This document shows, piece by piece, positions 16,971 through 26,614 of a DNA stretch of 64,000 nt. Each line of letters starts with the position of its first letter. Positions within the stretch are counted from its first letter, which is position 1. Under the pieces are notes generated by a model that did not search any database, was not told the origin of the DNA, and saw only the letters and a list, made by a program, of their open reading frames with translations. The stretch is from NCBI GenBank assembly GCA_033283165.1, contig JAWMQL010000002.1, forward strand, positions 936,675 through 1,000,674. The letters run 5' to 3'. Origin of the DNA: JAWMQL01 sp033283165 (GTDB taxonomy: Bacteria; Pseudomonadota; Gammaproteobacteria; Pseudomonadales; Halieaceae). The position numbers and the translations under genes are program-made.

Positions 16971-17906
16971 ATGAAAACTATCTTTAATGCATACTCCATG
17001 ATCAGGAAAACGTTGTTGGCTGCCGCTTTTATTGGAGGTAGCAGTGCGGCGTTGGCTGCGTCTGTCTCTCTGCCGGTTGGTGAGATTCGGTTCGAGGACG
17101 ATAACCAGGAGTACTTAACAGACATAAACGGGGTTCAATACGATCCTACGGGTGCTGACGCGGGCCACACTTTGGCCGTTGGGGATCAGTTACATGCGGT
17201 TGTCACGTTCACTGCCATCGTTGGCGAAGATGCGGGCACGGTCGATGATCTGCGCGGTATTAGTGGAACAAATATTGTAGAAATTACCGGCGTCTCAGTG
17301 ATTGAAGTCAAGTCCATTGACCTTGCAACCGGGAACATCGTTATGGGGCCATCGGCAACATTTGAGGCAACCTACGGGGCTGGTGCTCTCGTCGCGCTCT
17401 TCATCCAGGACCCGGGCGATTATGTCGACTCCTGTGATGCAGCTGATGTCACCATCTGTGAGGGACTGGCAGGCAACGGCGATCCCTATATGACCGTTGG
17501 TTTTGGAGACGCGGATGACTACTGGCTTGCGACTGGGTTTGGCGGTATTCCGCTTGCCGCGGTTACAATAGGGGACGTTGCCGCCTTGTCCACTGGCTCT
17601 ACTTTCGGGAATGCGAACTTTTCTCTATCCATCCTGCAAAATTTCACTGGCTATGACTTCGCTGAACAAGCTTCGCCATTGTCTGCCTTTTTTGCTACAG
17701 GTGGTGGTGATGACCTGATGACAGATATCATTGGCTCGGGAGCGCTTCAGGGAGGATTGGGAAGAACAAGCCCGTGGTTTGCCACCAGCGACTTCCAGTT
17801 CACGCTCAACCGTATACCAGCGCCGGGCAGTCTGGGTCTTTTGGGTTTGGGCCTGGGTTTGATAGGCCTTTGGGGCAGGTCACGGAAAGAGGCCGCTGCC
17901 GGCTGA
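16971..17906 (+). CDS. PEP-CTERM domain protein 2 (variant motif PAPGSL)
   Basis: A 311-aa exported protein. The signal peptide (IRKTLLAAAFIGGSSAALAA) is followed by an Asp/Gly/Ala/Thr-rich body and a PEP-CTERM tail: IPAPGSLGLLGLGLGLIGLW with the basic cluster GRSRK. Ala replaces Glu in the Pro-Glu-Pro motif. It is expected to be cleaved and handed on by exosortase and secreted with the EPS. It is expressed from its own sigma-54 promoter and closed by a strong terminator. A second PrsT gene lies 349 bp downstream. Confidence 0.88.
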   Translation: MKTIFNAYSMIRKTLLAAAFIGGSSAALAASVSLPVGEIRFEDDNQEYLTDINGVQYDPTGADAGHTLAVGDQLHAVVTFTAIVGEDAGTVDDLRGISGTNIVEITGVSVIEVKSIDLATGNIVMGPSATFEATYGAGALVALFIQDPGDYVDSCDAADVTICEGLAGNGDPYMTVGFGDADDYWLATGFGGIPLAAVTIGDVAALSTGSTFGNANFSLSILQNFTGYDFAEQASPLSAFFATGGGDDLMTDIIGSGALQGGLGRTSPWFATSDFQFTLNRIPAPGSLGLLGLGLGLIGLWGRSRKEAAAG

Positions 17907-18255
17907 TTAGTGGTTGACCTAGAGTAAGGCGCAGGTCTCTCCAGGTAAGGAATCGCACGTTAGAAAAAAGCACTTACTGGCCGGTAAGTGCTTTTTTTAT
18001 GCCTGTCCGCTGCGAGGTTTCGATGGCGGTCTAAAAAACGCGTGCTATGAGTGCTTCAATACCGTGTTTGAGTCTGCTGGGCCACAGAATTCGCCCCCGT
18101 CCAGTATATCTTAATCGATTCCTCTCGCTGGACGTTCCCTGTACTGACTGCGAGCCTTGTAGTTTCAATTATCGTCATATTAAAGTTAAATCTACTTCCT
18201 AATTATCTAATGATTCAATAGGATTAATGGTTGCCAAATCAATTGGAAGCCTGTC
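17907..18255. other. Intergenic region between PEP-CTERM gene 2 and prsT copy 2
   Basis: 349 bp holding the PEP-CTERM terminator and the leader of prsT copy 2. I see no gene and no sigma-54 element; the prsT promoter must lie in the A+T-rich stretch 18100-18240. Confidence 0.5.
17964..17998 (+). terminator. Rho-independent terminator after PEP-CTERM gene 2
   Basis: Stem GCACTTAC/GTAAGTGC, extended by A6/T6 pairing, with a 6-base loop and a run of seven T residues. It may also work from the minus strand because of the A-tract. Confidence 0.92.
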
Positions 18256-21030
18256 GTGAGCAACATCGTTAAAATTGCTATTTGGTTTATAGCCCCAGTT
18301 ATGCTACTCGCTTGTGCTGCGGAAGATTCCTCCCAAGATCACCTCAATCGCGCCCTCTCCTACTTCGAAACAGGCGAGGATGAGTCAGCTCTGATCGAGC
18401 TTAAGAACACGTTAAGAATGGATCCTAATAATCCCGACGCCCGGTGGCTATTAGGAAAATACCAATTCGCACATGGAAACTGTGCTGCCGCAGTAGAAAA
18501 TTTATCCAAGGTAATTGCTAGTGGCATGTTTATAAATGAGGCCACTCCTCTTTTTGCCAGGTGTCTTCTGGAAATCAATGACTTGACCGCGTTGTTGGAG
18601 GTTTACACAGAGGGGCTTTCTGAGAGTAGTCGCGCTATCGTGTTGGCCGCACAAGGATTGGGGCGTCTAGGGCTGGGAGAGAACACCAGGGCGCGTATAC
18701 TCATGGAGGAGGCTATGTCCAGCGGTAGTGAGCTTCCTTACGTCCGAATTGCGCAATTGCGCCTGAGTCAAGTTTTAGGCGATATCCCGAAAGAGCAACT
18801 ACGTGTAGATACGTTGGCGGTGTTATCCGAGCATCCGGAAGATCCTTTTGCCTGGCGATTTTTGGGGCAATTAGCTTTTGCAGACCAGGACCTTGAGGCC
18901 GCCGAAGAGGCTTTTACGAACGCTATAGATAGAGGTGGAAACGGCGGATTTGATCTCCTCAGGCGCGCATCAGTTCGTATCGAAATGAAAGAGTATTCCA
19001 CCGCCAGAGAAGACATTCAGTCAGCTCAGGCGATCCTGGAGGGACACCCCTACGTTAGCTACCTGAAAGGGTTGCTCGCCCTCGGGGAAGAGGATCTGGA
19101 AGCAGCCAAAGGGTATTTTGATGATGTTATAGCCAAGGTTGAGGAAAACGACAGCGCAAATTTCTATGTCGCGCTGACGAATTTTAGGCTGGGGAATCTT
19201 GCCGCTGCTGAAAACGCGGCTCTAAAGTATAACCGGGGTGTGCCAGATGATGTAGCTGGTGCTAGCTTGTTAGCAAGCATACTGATTCAACAGGGAAGTT
19301 TTGCGCGTGCAGCAAGTGTGTTAGAGCCGTTTTTGGCAAATGAAGAGATAAATGACTCAGTCAGATTGTTATATGTTGGCGCTCTTCTACAGCAGGGTGA
19401 AGTTGAAAAGGCAGGCAAGACACTAAGGACAATATCGGCAGAAAATCTGGAGTCCAAAGAACAAATCTTAAGTCTCTCAGCAGCGCAAATTCTGTCCGGT
19501 GAAGATGCGTTAGGGCTTAAATACCTCAGGCGTGTAATTGAGTTGGACCCTGGTTTTTATGCTGCCGACGAATTGCTGATATCTACATATCTCAGCCAGG
19601 GCGAACAACAATTAGCGCTGGAGGCTGCACACACGCTGGTAGAGAAAGATCTCGAAAATGTCAGATCACTCAACGTTCTTGGTAAGACCTATATGGCCGT
19701 TGGTGACCGAGACAAGGCAACCGATGTTTTTCTCGAAGTCAGAAGAATTTCTCCCGGGGATCCAACATCTCTACGGGTTCTTTCCCAACTGGCAATTGCT
19801 GACAAGGACTTCACGGCTGCAGAAAAGTATCTAAGAGAAATAATAGATGTTAACGATAATGCTGTTTTTGCCTATGTGGGTTTGGCAAATTTGTATGCCT
19901 TGCAAAATCAACCGGAAAAGATGGTGGAAGCACTCAATGCTGCCAGGGAATCTGATTCAACAGCATTGCAACCTAGGATGATCCTTGCGCAACACTACTT
20001 GATTTCGGGTGATCCGGAAGCAGCTTTGAGCGTGGTTAATGAATTGACTAACGATCAAAAGCGTTTGGCAAAGATCGTTGAGGTGCGCGCAAAAGCTTAC
20101 CTGGCCCTTCGCGACTATGATGGTGCGCAGGTGTATCTCGAAGAGTGGTCAGGTGTGGCGCCTGAAAATCCCGAGATATATTTGTTGTTATCAAAGGTCT
20201 ACGCCGAAAAAGGTGATCCTGTTAAAGTAAGAGCCAACCTGAATAAGTCTCTTGAATTAAGCCCTGCTAATTTGAGTGCATTGGTCAGTCTTGCACGCCT
20301 GGATTTATATGAGAATAAGCTAGCTTTATTTGCTGACCATATTGAAATTCTCAAGGAAATTGCCCCCACTCACCCGGATGTAAGAGTGCTTGCAGCAGAA
20401 AATCTAAGGATTGGAGGTAATGCTGGCCAGGCGCTAAAGCAATTTGAGGAGTTATACCGCGACTTTCCTACGCGGGAACATCTTGTGTTTATATTGCGTC
20501 AACTGGAAGAAATGAAAGACTACGATAGGGTGTTAGAGTGGCAGAACGAGTGGTTGAGCCAAAATCCAGGTGACATGGACATGATGTTAAGGGCGGCGTC
20601 AGTTTACGACCGACAGGGAAATACTGAGGCTGCAAACCAATATTATCAAATTGTATTGGATAGTAACCCCACTAATACTTTGGCTCTCAATAATTTTGCG
20701 TGGAACTTAAAAAATGTAGAGCCTGGCCGTGCTGTTTCCTACGCAAAAACTGCTGTAGATTTGGACCCCCGCTCAGCGCAGTTTCTGGATACCTACGCCA
20801 TGAGTTTGATGTCTGCGGGGGACCTGACTAACGCAAAGAAGATTATCAACAAGGCACTTGCAATACAGCCGAAAGACCCAGATCTGATGTGGCATCATGC
20901 GATGATTGAATCCTCACTTGGTAACAAAAAAGAGGCGATGATCGTATTGGAAAGCATAATTGACAAGTATCCCGAATACTCGAATATCGACGAGGTGAAG
21001 AGACTACTTCAATCGTTGAATACAGGGTAA
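18256..21030 (+). CDS. prsT: PEP-CTERM/XrtA system TPR lipoprotein PrsT (copy 2)
   Basis: A 924-aa TPR lipoprotein starting at GTG 18256, with GGAAG 7 nt upstream. The lipobox MLLA-C20 places the lipid at Cys20, as in copy 1. TPR units such as ALIELKNTLRMDPNNPDARW run from residue 40 to the end. The domain plan and length equal copy 1, but the DNA is clearly more A+T-rich (one sampled 60-base line has 21 G+C). This points to old divergence or separate acquisition rather than recent duplication. It sits downstream of PEP-CTERM gene 2. It could be a dedicated partner of that protein (inference). Confidence 0.92.
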   Translation: MSNIVKIAIWFIAPVMLLACAAEDSSQDHLNRALSYFETGEDESALIELKNTLRMDPNNPDARWLLGKYQFAHGNCAAAVENLSKVIASGMFINEATPLFARCLLEINDLTALLEVYTEGLSESSRAIVLAAQGLGRLGLGENTRARILMEEAMSSGSELPYVRIAQLRLSQVLGDIPKEQLRVDTLAVLSEHPEDPFAWRFLGQLAFADQDLEAAEEAFTNAIDRGGNGGFDLLRRASVRIEMKEYSTAREDIQSAQAILEGHPYVSYLKGLLALGEEDLEAAKGYFDDVIAKVEENDSANFYVALTNFRLGNLAAAENAALKYNRGVPDDVAGASLLASILIQQGSFARAASVLEPFLANEEINDSVRLLYVGALLQQGEVEKAGKTLRTISAENLESKEQILSLSAAQILSGEDALGLKYLRRVIELDPGFYAADELLISTYLSQGEQQLALEAAHTLVEKDLENVRSLNVLGKTYMAVGDRDKATDVFLEVRRISPGDPTSLRVLSQLAIADKDFTAAEKYLREIIDVNDNAVFAYVGLANLYALQNQPEKMVEALNAARESDSTALQPRMILAQHYLISGDPEAALSVVNELTNDQKRLAKIVEVRAKAYLALRDYDGAQVYLEEWSGVAPENPEIYLLLSKVYAEKGDPVKVRANLNKSLELSPANLSALVSLARLDLYENKLALFADHIEILKEIAPTHPDVRVLAAENLRIGGNAGQALKQFEELYRDFPTREHLVFILRQLEEMKDYDRVLEWQNEWLSQNPGDMDMMLRAASVYDRQGNTEAANQYYQIVLDSNPTNTLALNNFAWNLKNVEPGRAVSYAKTAVDLDPRSAQFLDTYAMSLMSAGDLTNAKKIINKALAIQPKDPDLMWHHAMIESSLGNKKEAMIVLESIIDKYPEYSNIDEVKRLLQSLNTG

Positions 21031-21183
21031 TTCCTGCCCTCACGGCGTGAAACCAGTCTGTTTATTCACATAATTTGCAAGGACGCTTTGGTGTCTTAGA
21101 AGCTGACTGTTTCCGTTGTCGGGAGCCGTTTTAACCAGGCAGTCATAAGCCAGGCTGCCGGAAAGTGAAAAGAGAAAACCACT

Positions 21184-24100
21184 ATGCCAAGCCGGGCCCG
21201 ATCCCTGGTTTTCAATAAGCCACTTCACGTGGTATTCATCAGCCTCGTTCCCATGTTACTTGCAGCAATCTTTCTTCCGGGCCTCGAACAGGATGTCCGT
21301 TCTGATGCTTTTCTCGCAAAAGATAACCCGGCGCTGCTTTATAAGAAGAAGATCAAGGAGCAGTTCGGTCTGAGTGATCCACTTGTGATCGCCGTCGCCG
21401 CCACGTCGCCCAAGGGTATTTACACACCTGATAACCTGCGTCTCATCGATTGGCTGAGTACCGGGTTGTCATCACTTCCGGGTATCAATGGAACTGGCGT
21501 GGTCAGTCTCGCAACAGCGAAGAATATCTTCACGACGCCAGAGGGCTTGGAAATTGAACACTTTTATGAGTCGCCACGGTTGACACCAGATCTTGCGAGA
21601 CAGGTAGAGCGGTCGGTGGAAGAATTCCCGGTCTACCTGGGAAACCTTGTGTCAGAGGATGGCAGCGTCGCGATAGTCGTTGGTGAGGTCGTGGAGGAGG
21701 ATCAGGCAGGCGAGGTCTACCACAGTGTGATGAAGATGCTGGAAGACGCGCCTGTGCCGGAGGGGATCAGCCTGCACGTGGCCGGCGAGGGAGCAATCAT
21801 CGGCTACCTTGGGGAATACGTAGATGCGGACGCACGGCGTTTACTTCCCTTCACCGGCTTGGTGATTTTCTTGATACTGGTGGTGGCCTGTCGCAGTGTC
21901 TGGCCGGCGTTGATAAGCAGTGTCATAGCGCTCGCTACTTTGACTACTACCGCAGGAGCCATGTCTGCCGCTGGCGTGCCCTTCTATGTCATCACCAACG
22001 CCCTGCCGGTAATACTCGTCGGCATTTCCGTCGCGGATGCACTACATATTTACTGCCATTACTTCGACCTTCAGGCACGACAACCCAACCTCAGTACAAA
22101 GGGGCTGTTGGAACAGACACTGGCAAATATGTGGCGTCCCGTTACCTTGACCTCCCTCACGACCATGGCGGGATTCCTGGGCTTGGCGATTGCCGCCTAC
22201 ATGCCGCCATTTCGCTATTTCGGACTATTTGCCGCCCTGGGGGTTATGGTGGCCTGGTTCTATTCGCTCTTTTTCCTGCCCGCGGTTATTCTATTGACGA
22301 AGCCCAGTGCTTCGGAGAGTCTGCTTCGGGGGCTCCGGCAGGAATCGCCCGACTTGTTCCACCGGATTTTAATCGGCCTGGGGGCGATTACCTCACGATA
22401 CTATCGCGCTGTCGTCTGGACAGGAGTTGCCATCTTTGTCGCCAGCCTGGGCGCTGCCAGCCAATTGGTGGTGGACGAAGACCCTGTCGAGGTATTCCAC
22501 TCCGATGCCCCTATGGCCCGCGCGGACCGGATTATTAACAGGCACCTGAACGGCAGTAACACACTTGATGTGGTCATTGAGACGCCCGCCGCCGAGGATC
22601 TATTCAAACTGGAAAACCTGAGGAAAATCGAAAGTCTGCAGATCTACGCGGAAAGCCTGTCCTTCGTGGGAGGGTCAGTTTCTATCGTGGATTACCTGAA
22701 ACAGATGAACAAGGCACTGAATGATGGGGCGGTGAACCAGTATCGCCTCCCCGATAATGAGCAACTGGTCGCCCAGTATTTTCTTCTGTACGCCGCCAGT
22801 TCTGATCCGACCGACTTCGAAGAGGAAGTTGACTACGACTATCAGAATGCCAATATCCGCTTGTACCTGACTTCGGGGAACTACAAAGATATCAAGGTTG
22901 TAATCCATTCTCTTCAGACATACATAGATACGCATTTGAATAATGGCGGCATGTCGGCCACCATCAGTGGCCGGGTGGCAGTCAACTATCACTGGATCAA
23001 GGATCTGGCGCGTAGCCATTTCATGGGGCTGTTTATGGCCGTTGCACTTGTGGTGGCCATCTCAGCTATATTGTTCAGATCTTTACTTGCGGGTTTATAT
23101 GCACTCTTGCCGGTAGCTGGTTCTGTCCTGTTGATTTACGGTGCCATGAGTCTAACGGGAATATCTTTGGGCATGGGAACCTCTATGTTTGCTGCTGTAA
23201 CAGTCGGCCTGGGCGTCGATTTTTCTATCCATACTCTCGACAGGATTCGCCTGATCTACACTACCAGTGGGGGCGACATGGAAAAGACCATGGAGGAGTT
23301 TTATCTTACCACCGGAAGGGCGCTGCTCTTCAATTTCCTTGCTGTGGCGGGGGGCTTTGCGGTACTCACGGTGAGCAAAATCAGTTCACTGAATGTGTTT
23401 GGCGCGGTGGTAGTGCTGGCTGTTGCAACCAGTTTTTTCTCCAGCGTGACCCTGCTGCCGGCCCTGCTGAAGATGTTTACGCCCGGGTTCATGAAGAAGG
23501 ATATTAAAAGGCGGCATTTTTCGTCAGGGTCGCCTAGTTTAATGGTTGCACTTGTTGCCATGGTAATACTCAGCGCGAGCGTTTGTGCGCCGGATGCGGG
23601 AGCCGGTAACCAGGGCCTGGATTCGGACAAGACGGTAGAGAGTTCCGCCGATTCCGCGTTTGAAAACGTACTCTCAGATGACGAGATGATGGAGACGGAG
23701 GGACCTGAATCCGCGTTAATGTTGATTGACTCAGCCGATCAGGTCGTTTCGCTTGTCAACTCTGTTTCCGAAGGTGACCAACTCACCCGGCAGATCGAGA
23801 TGTTAATGACCGATCGTCGAGGCAAGCAACGTAGAAGAGAGACTATCAGCTATCGGAAACAATACGGTGATCAGAGGCGAACCGTCCTCTATTTCCTCGA
23901 GCCGGCGAACATCAGGGATACAGGATTTTTGATCTGGGACTATTCTGATATCGAAGAAAAAGATGACCAGTGGCTTTATTTACCTGCCCTGGGAAAGGTG
24001 CGCCGTATTTCAGCGGGTGACCGGGGAGATTATTTTCTGGGAACCGACTTTACCTACGAAGACATGAAGTTGGATGGGAAATTGGAGCCACGCGATTATG

Positions 24101-24447
24101 ATTTTTCACTAATCGAAAAAGGCCCCGGCGGGGTGTATCGCCTGGAAGCCAGGCCGAAAAATGACAAGATTGCAAAGGAACTGGGTTACTCTCGAACAGT
24201 CTTTGATGTTGACGGCCGCAACTGGATGGTCACGCACGCCGAATTCTGGGATCTCAATAACCAGCCTTTGAAAACGCTGCAGGCGTCCGACATCCGTCAG
24301 ATCGACGGGATCTGGACCCGTCACAATTTGGTACTTACCAACCATCAGACTGGACACGAAACCAGATTTATAATAAGTGAAGTAGATTACCTTACCGAAG
24401 TACGGGATGAATGGTTGACAAAAGAAGCCCTGCAACGAGGTCACTGA
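21184..24447 (+). CDS. RND-superfamily (MMPL-type) transporter fused to a LolA-like lipoprotein-sorting domain
   Basis: A 1087-aa protein. Residues 1-770 are an RND/MMPL permease: twelve hydrophobic helices, two periplasmic loops and the helix-4 motif ILVGISVADALHIYCHYFD, mirrored by VTVGLGVDFSIHTLDRI in the second half. After MKKDIKRRHF comes a stretch that looks like a former signal peptide (LMVALVAMVILSASVC). An acidic linker leads to a domain of about 220 residues with ETISYRKQYGDQRRTVLYF, WLYLPALGKVRRISAGD and YFLGTDFTYEDM, typical of the outer-membrane lipoprotein-sorting (LolA-like) family. These are normally two proteins. Such systems move lipids or hydrophobic cargo to the outer membrane. 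The outer-membrane partner follows after 1 bp. Confidence 0.87.
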   Translation: MPSRARSLVFNKPLHVVFISLVPMLLAAIFLPGLEQDVRSDAFLAKDNPALLYKKKIKEQFGLSDPLVIAVAATSPKGIYTPDNLRLIDWLSTGLSSLPGINGTGVVSLATAKNIFTTPEGLEIEHFYESPRLTPDLARQVERSVEEFPVYLGNLVSEDGSVAIVVGEVVEEDQAGEVYHSVMKMLEDAPVPEGISLHVAGEGAIIGYLGEYVDADARRLLPFTGLVIFLILVVACRSVWPALISSVIALATLTTTAGAMSAAGVPFYVITNALPVILVGISVADALHIYCHYFDLQARQPNLSTKGLLEQTLANMWRPVTLTSLTTMAGFLGLAIAAYMPPFRYFGLFAALGVMVAWFYSLFFLPAVILLTKPSASESLLRGLRQESPDLFHRILIGLGAITSRYYRAVVWTGVAIFVASLGAASQLVVDEDPVEVFHSDAPMARADRIINRHLNGSNTLDVVIETPAAEDLFKLENLRKIESLQIYAESLSFVGGSVSIVDYLKQMNKALNDGAVNQYRLPDNEQLVAQYFLLYAASSDPTDFEEEVDYDYQNANIRLYLTSGNYKDIKVVIHSLQTYIDTHLNNGGMSATISGRVAVNYHWIKDLARSHFMGLFMAVALVVAISAILFRSLLAGLYALLPVAGSVLLIYGAMSLTGISLGMGTSMFAAVTVGLGVDFSIHTLDRIRLIYTTSGGDMEKTMEEFYLTTGRALLFNFLAVAGGFAVLTVSKISSLNVFGAVVVLAVATSFFSSVTLLPALLKMFTPGFMKKDIKRRHFSSGSPSLMVALVAMVILSASVCAPDAGAGNQGLDSDKTVESSADSAFENVLSDDEMMETEGPESALMLIDSADQVVSLVNSVSEGDQLTRQIEMLMTDRRGKQRRRETISYRKQYGDQRRTVLYFLEPANIRDTGFLIWDYSDIEEKDDQWLYLPALGKVRRISAGDRGDYFLGTDFTYEDMKLDGKLEPRDYDFSLIEKGPGGVYRLEARPKNDKIAKELGYSRTVFDVDGRNWMVTHAEFWDLNNQPLKTLQASDIRQIDGIWTRHNLVLTNHQTGHETRFIISEVDYLTEVRDEWLTKEALQRGH

Positions 24448-24448
24448 G

Positions 24449-26608
24449 GTGAGACCTCTTTTCTGTCTGATTTTCCTGGTATACGTCAGCATTCCGGCCT
24501 ATGGATTGACAGTAGCTGGTCAGACAGTAGATAGAGTCAGGTTAGGACAGGCTAAGAGCCATACCCGGGTTGTTTTCGATCTCTCGGCTCCCGTTGAATT
24601 TGAAGTGCTCCCGGGTGTTTCTGCATCTGGAATAAGGTTGTGTCTCCCGGGCACGGTCTCTCGTGCAGAACTGGAGAATCTGCCACTTGCGGGTACACCC
24701 GTCAGCAGGATTCGAATGTATCCCGGAGAATGCGGTGGTCTCGTAGTTTTGTTGGAAACAAAAGCAATTGTTGGTTACCGGGCTTTTCCATTGAAACCAA
24801 ACGAGTCTCACAGTGATCGTTTGGTATTGGATCTCTATACCGAGATCGCGGAAGCAGATAAGGAAGGGGCTGTATTATTTGGATTACCAGCTGTCGCAGA
24901 CAATTCCCTTGACACATCGATAGGCCAAGGTCAAACAGTAGACCGGGTCAGGTTGGGACAGGCAAACGGCAAAACCCGGGTAGTATTTGATCTATCTGCT
25001 CCCGTCGAGTTTGATATTCTTCCCGGCGTTTCTCCCTCTGAAATAACGTTATGTCTGCCGGGTACCCTCTCTCGTGCCGAACTGGACAATTTGCCACTTT
25101 CGGGCACATCCGTCAGCAGGATTCGAATGAATCCTGACGAGTGCGGTGGTCTTACGATTTTGTTGGAAACAAACGAGGTTGTTGGTTACAGAGCCTTTCT
25201 ATTACCGCCTTACAATTCTCACGGTGACCGTTTGGTTCTCGATCTCTATAACGAAATCGCGGGAGCTCAGACAGCAGGAGCCGTCGTAATAGATGCAGCC
25301 ACTGCAGAGGCGGAACAGGGTTCACCCCCCGACGATTCATTCAGCAATGGCCTGCTTGGCATCAGTGGCACCTGGGAACACGAATGGGCTGTCGAGACCG
25401 GTGGTGTCAACAACCAGAAGTTCGAATCCCTGGTTCAGCCGCGTCTGGATGCCGACCTGGGGTCGCGCGCTCGCCTCACCGCTATACTCAGGATCCGTCT
25501 GGACGCAACGGGAGATCTCGGCCCTGAGGAGGACAGGCCGGAAAATTACTCATACATTAACGGTCCTCTTTTTAATTCATCCCATAAAGAACTGTCCCTG
25601 AGGGAGTTGTATATCGACACGCGGTGGGGTGATGCCCGATGGCGCATCGGCAAACAGCAGGTGGTGTGGGGGCAGGCCGATGGTATCAAGGTCCTCGACG
25701 TTGTAAACCCCCAGAGCTTCCGCGAATTTATACTGGACAGGTTCGATGACTCACGAATTCCCCTCACCATGATCAACGTTGAGCTGCCGGTGGCGAAGGA
25801 CTTGACGCTGCAGGCGCTGTGGATTCCGGACCCCACCTACCATGAGCTGGCGGAACCCGGAACTCCGTATTTCATGACTTCCCCGCTACTCATGCCGGAG
25901 GCACCCGAGGGCATCGCGATCGATATCCGGAGTCCCGATACCCCGGACGACCTGGTCAAAGACAGCGACTTTGGTGGTCGTCTATCGGGATTCGTGGGAG
26001 GCTGGGATGTCACTCTGAACTACCTTTACCATTATCAGGATTTTCCGGTCCCCTATCAGCGGGTTGAGATGGATGGCGAGGTGATCACGGGGATCGTGGA
26101 ACCGGAATACGAGCGCAACCACCTGCTGGGCGGAACCTTGAGCAATGCGTTTGGCGATTTAACGCTACGGGCAGAACTTGCCTATAACACGGATACCTTT
26201 CACGTTTCCAATGACTACAGCCGTCGCGGGGTGGAAAATTCCGCAGAACTGGCTTCGGTTATTGGTCTGGATTGGCATCTTGGGTCAAAAGATACCCTGT
26301 TGAGCGCCCAGTGGTTCCAAAGCCACCTGTTCGATTACCGGGGGAGTATTCGAAGAGACAGAACCGAACATAACTTCTCCGTTTACTACCGCAGGACATT
26401 CAATAATCGGATCTGGGCATTTGACGCGTTGACGCTCTACTCATTGAATCACCACGACTCGATGCTGCAGATGAAACTGAAGTATCTGTGGAGCAGCAAT
26501 ATCGAGGTCTGGGTCGGAGCCGACGTGTTCAGCGGTACGCGGGAAGGTGTTTTCGGCCAGTTTCGTGAAAGGGATCGAATCCTGGCCGGTTTTGAGGTCG
26601 GATTCTGA
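24449..26608 (+). CDS. Outer-membrane beta-barrel (DUF1302-like) with two N-terminal AMIN domains
   Basis: A 719-aa protein starting at GTG 24449, one base after the transporter stop. A signal peptide (LFCLIFLVYVSIPAYG) precedes two AMIN-like domains of about 120 residues each. Both begin QTVDRVRLGQA, continue with TRVVFDLSAPVEF and end with DRLVLDLY. From about residue 290 there is a barrel with DUF1302 features: SLRELYIDTRWGDARWRIGK, QQVVWGQADGIKVLDVVNP and the terminal strand RILAGFEVGF. AMIN domains bind the cell wall or envelope components. Together with the RND-LolA fusion it would complete a trans-envelope lipid or hydrophobe path (inference). It is convergent with prsR, with 6 bp between stops. 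Confidence 0.85.
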   Translation: MRPLFCLIFLVYVSIPAYGLTVAGQTVDRVRLGQAKSHTRVVFDLSAPVEFEVLPGVSASGIRLCLPGTVSRAELENLPLAGTPVSRIRMYPGECGGLVVLLETKAIVGYRAFPLKPNESHSDRLVLDLYTEIAEADKEGAVLFGLPAVADNSLDTSIGQGQTVDRVRLGQANGKTRVVFDLSAPVEFDILPGVSPSEITLCLPGTLSRAELDNLPLSGTSVSRIRMNPDECGGLTILLETNEVVGYRAFLLPPYNSHGDRLVLDLYNEIAGAQTAGAVVIDAATAEAEQGSPPDDSFSNGLLGISGTWEHEWAVETGGVNNQKFESLVQPRLDADLGSRARLTAILRIRLDATGDLGPEEDRPENYSYINGPLFNSSHKELSLRELYIDTRWGDARWRIGKQQVVWGQADGIKVLDVVNPQSFREFILDRFDDSRIPLTMINVELPVAKDLTLQALWIPDPTYHELAEPGTPYFMTSPLLMPEAPEGIAIDIRSPDTPDDLVKDSDFGGRLSGFVGGWDVTLNYLYHYQDFPVPYQRVEMDGEVITGIVEPEYERNHLLGGTLSNAFGDLTLRAELAYNTDTFHVSNDYSRRGVENSAELASVIGLDWHLGSKDTLLSAQWFQSHLFDYRGSIRRDRTEHNFSVYYRRTFNNRIWAFDALTLYSLNHHDSMLQMKLKYLWSSNIEVWVGADVFSGTREGVFGQFRERDRILAGFEVGF

Positions 26609-26614
26609 GACAGG

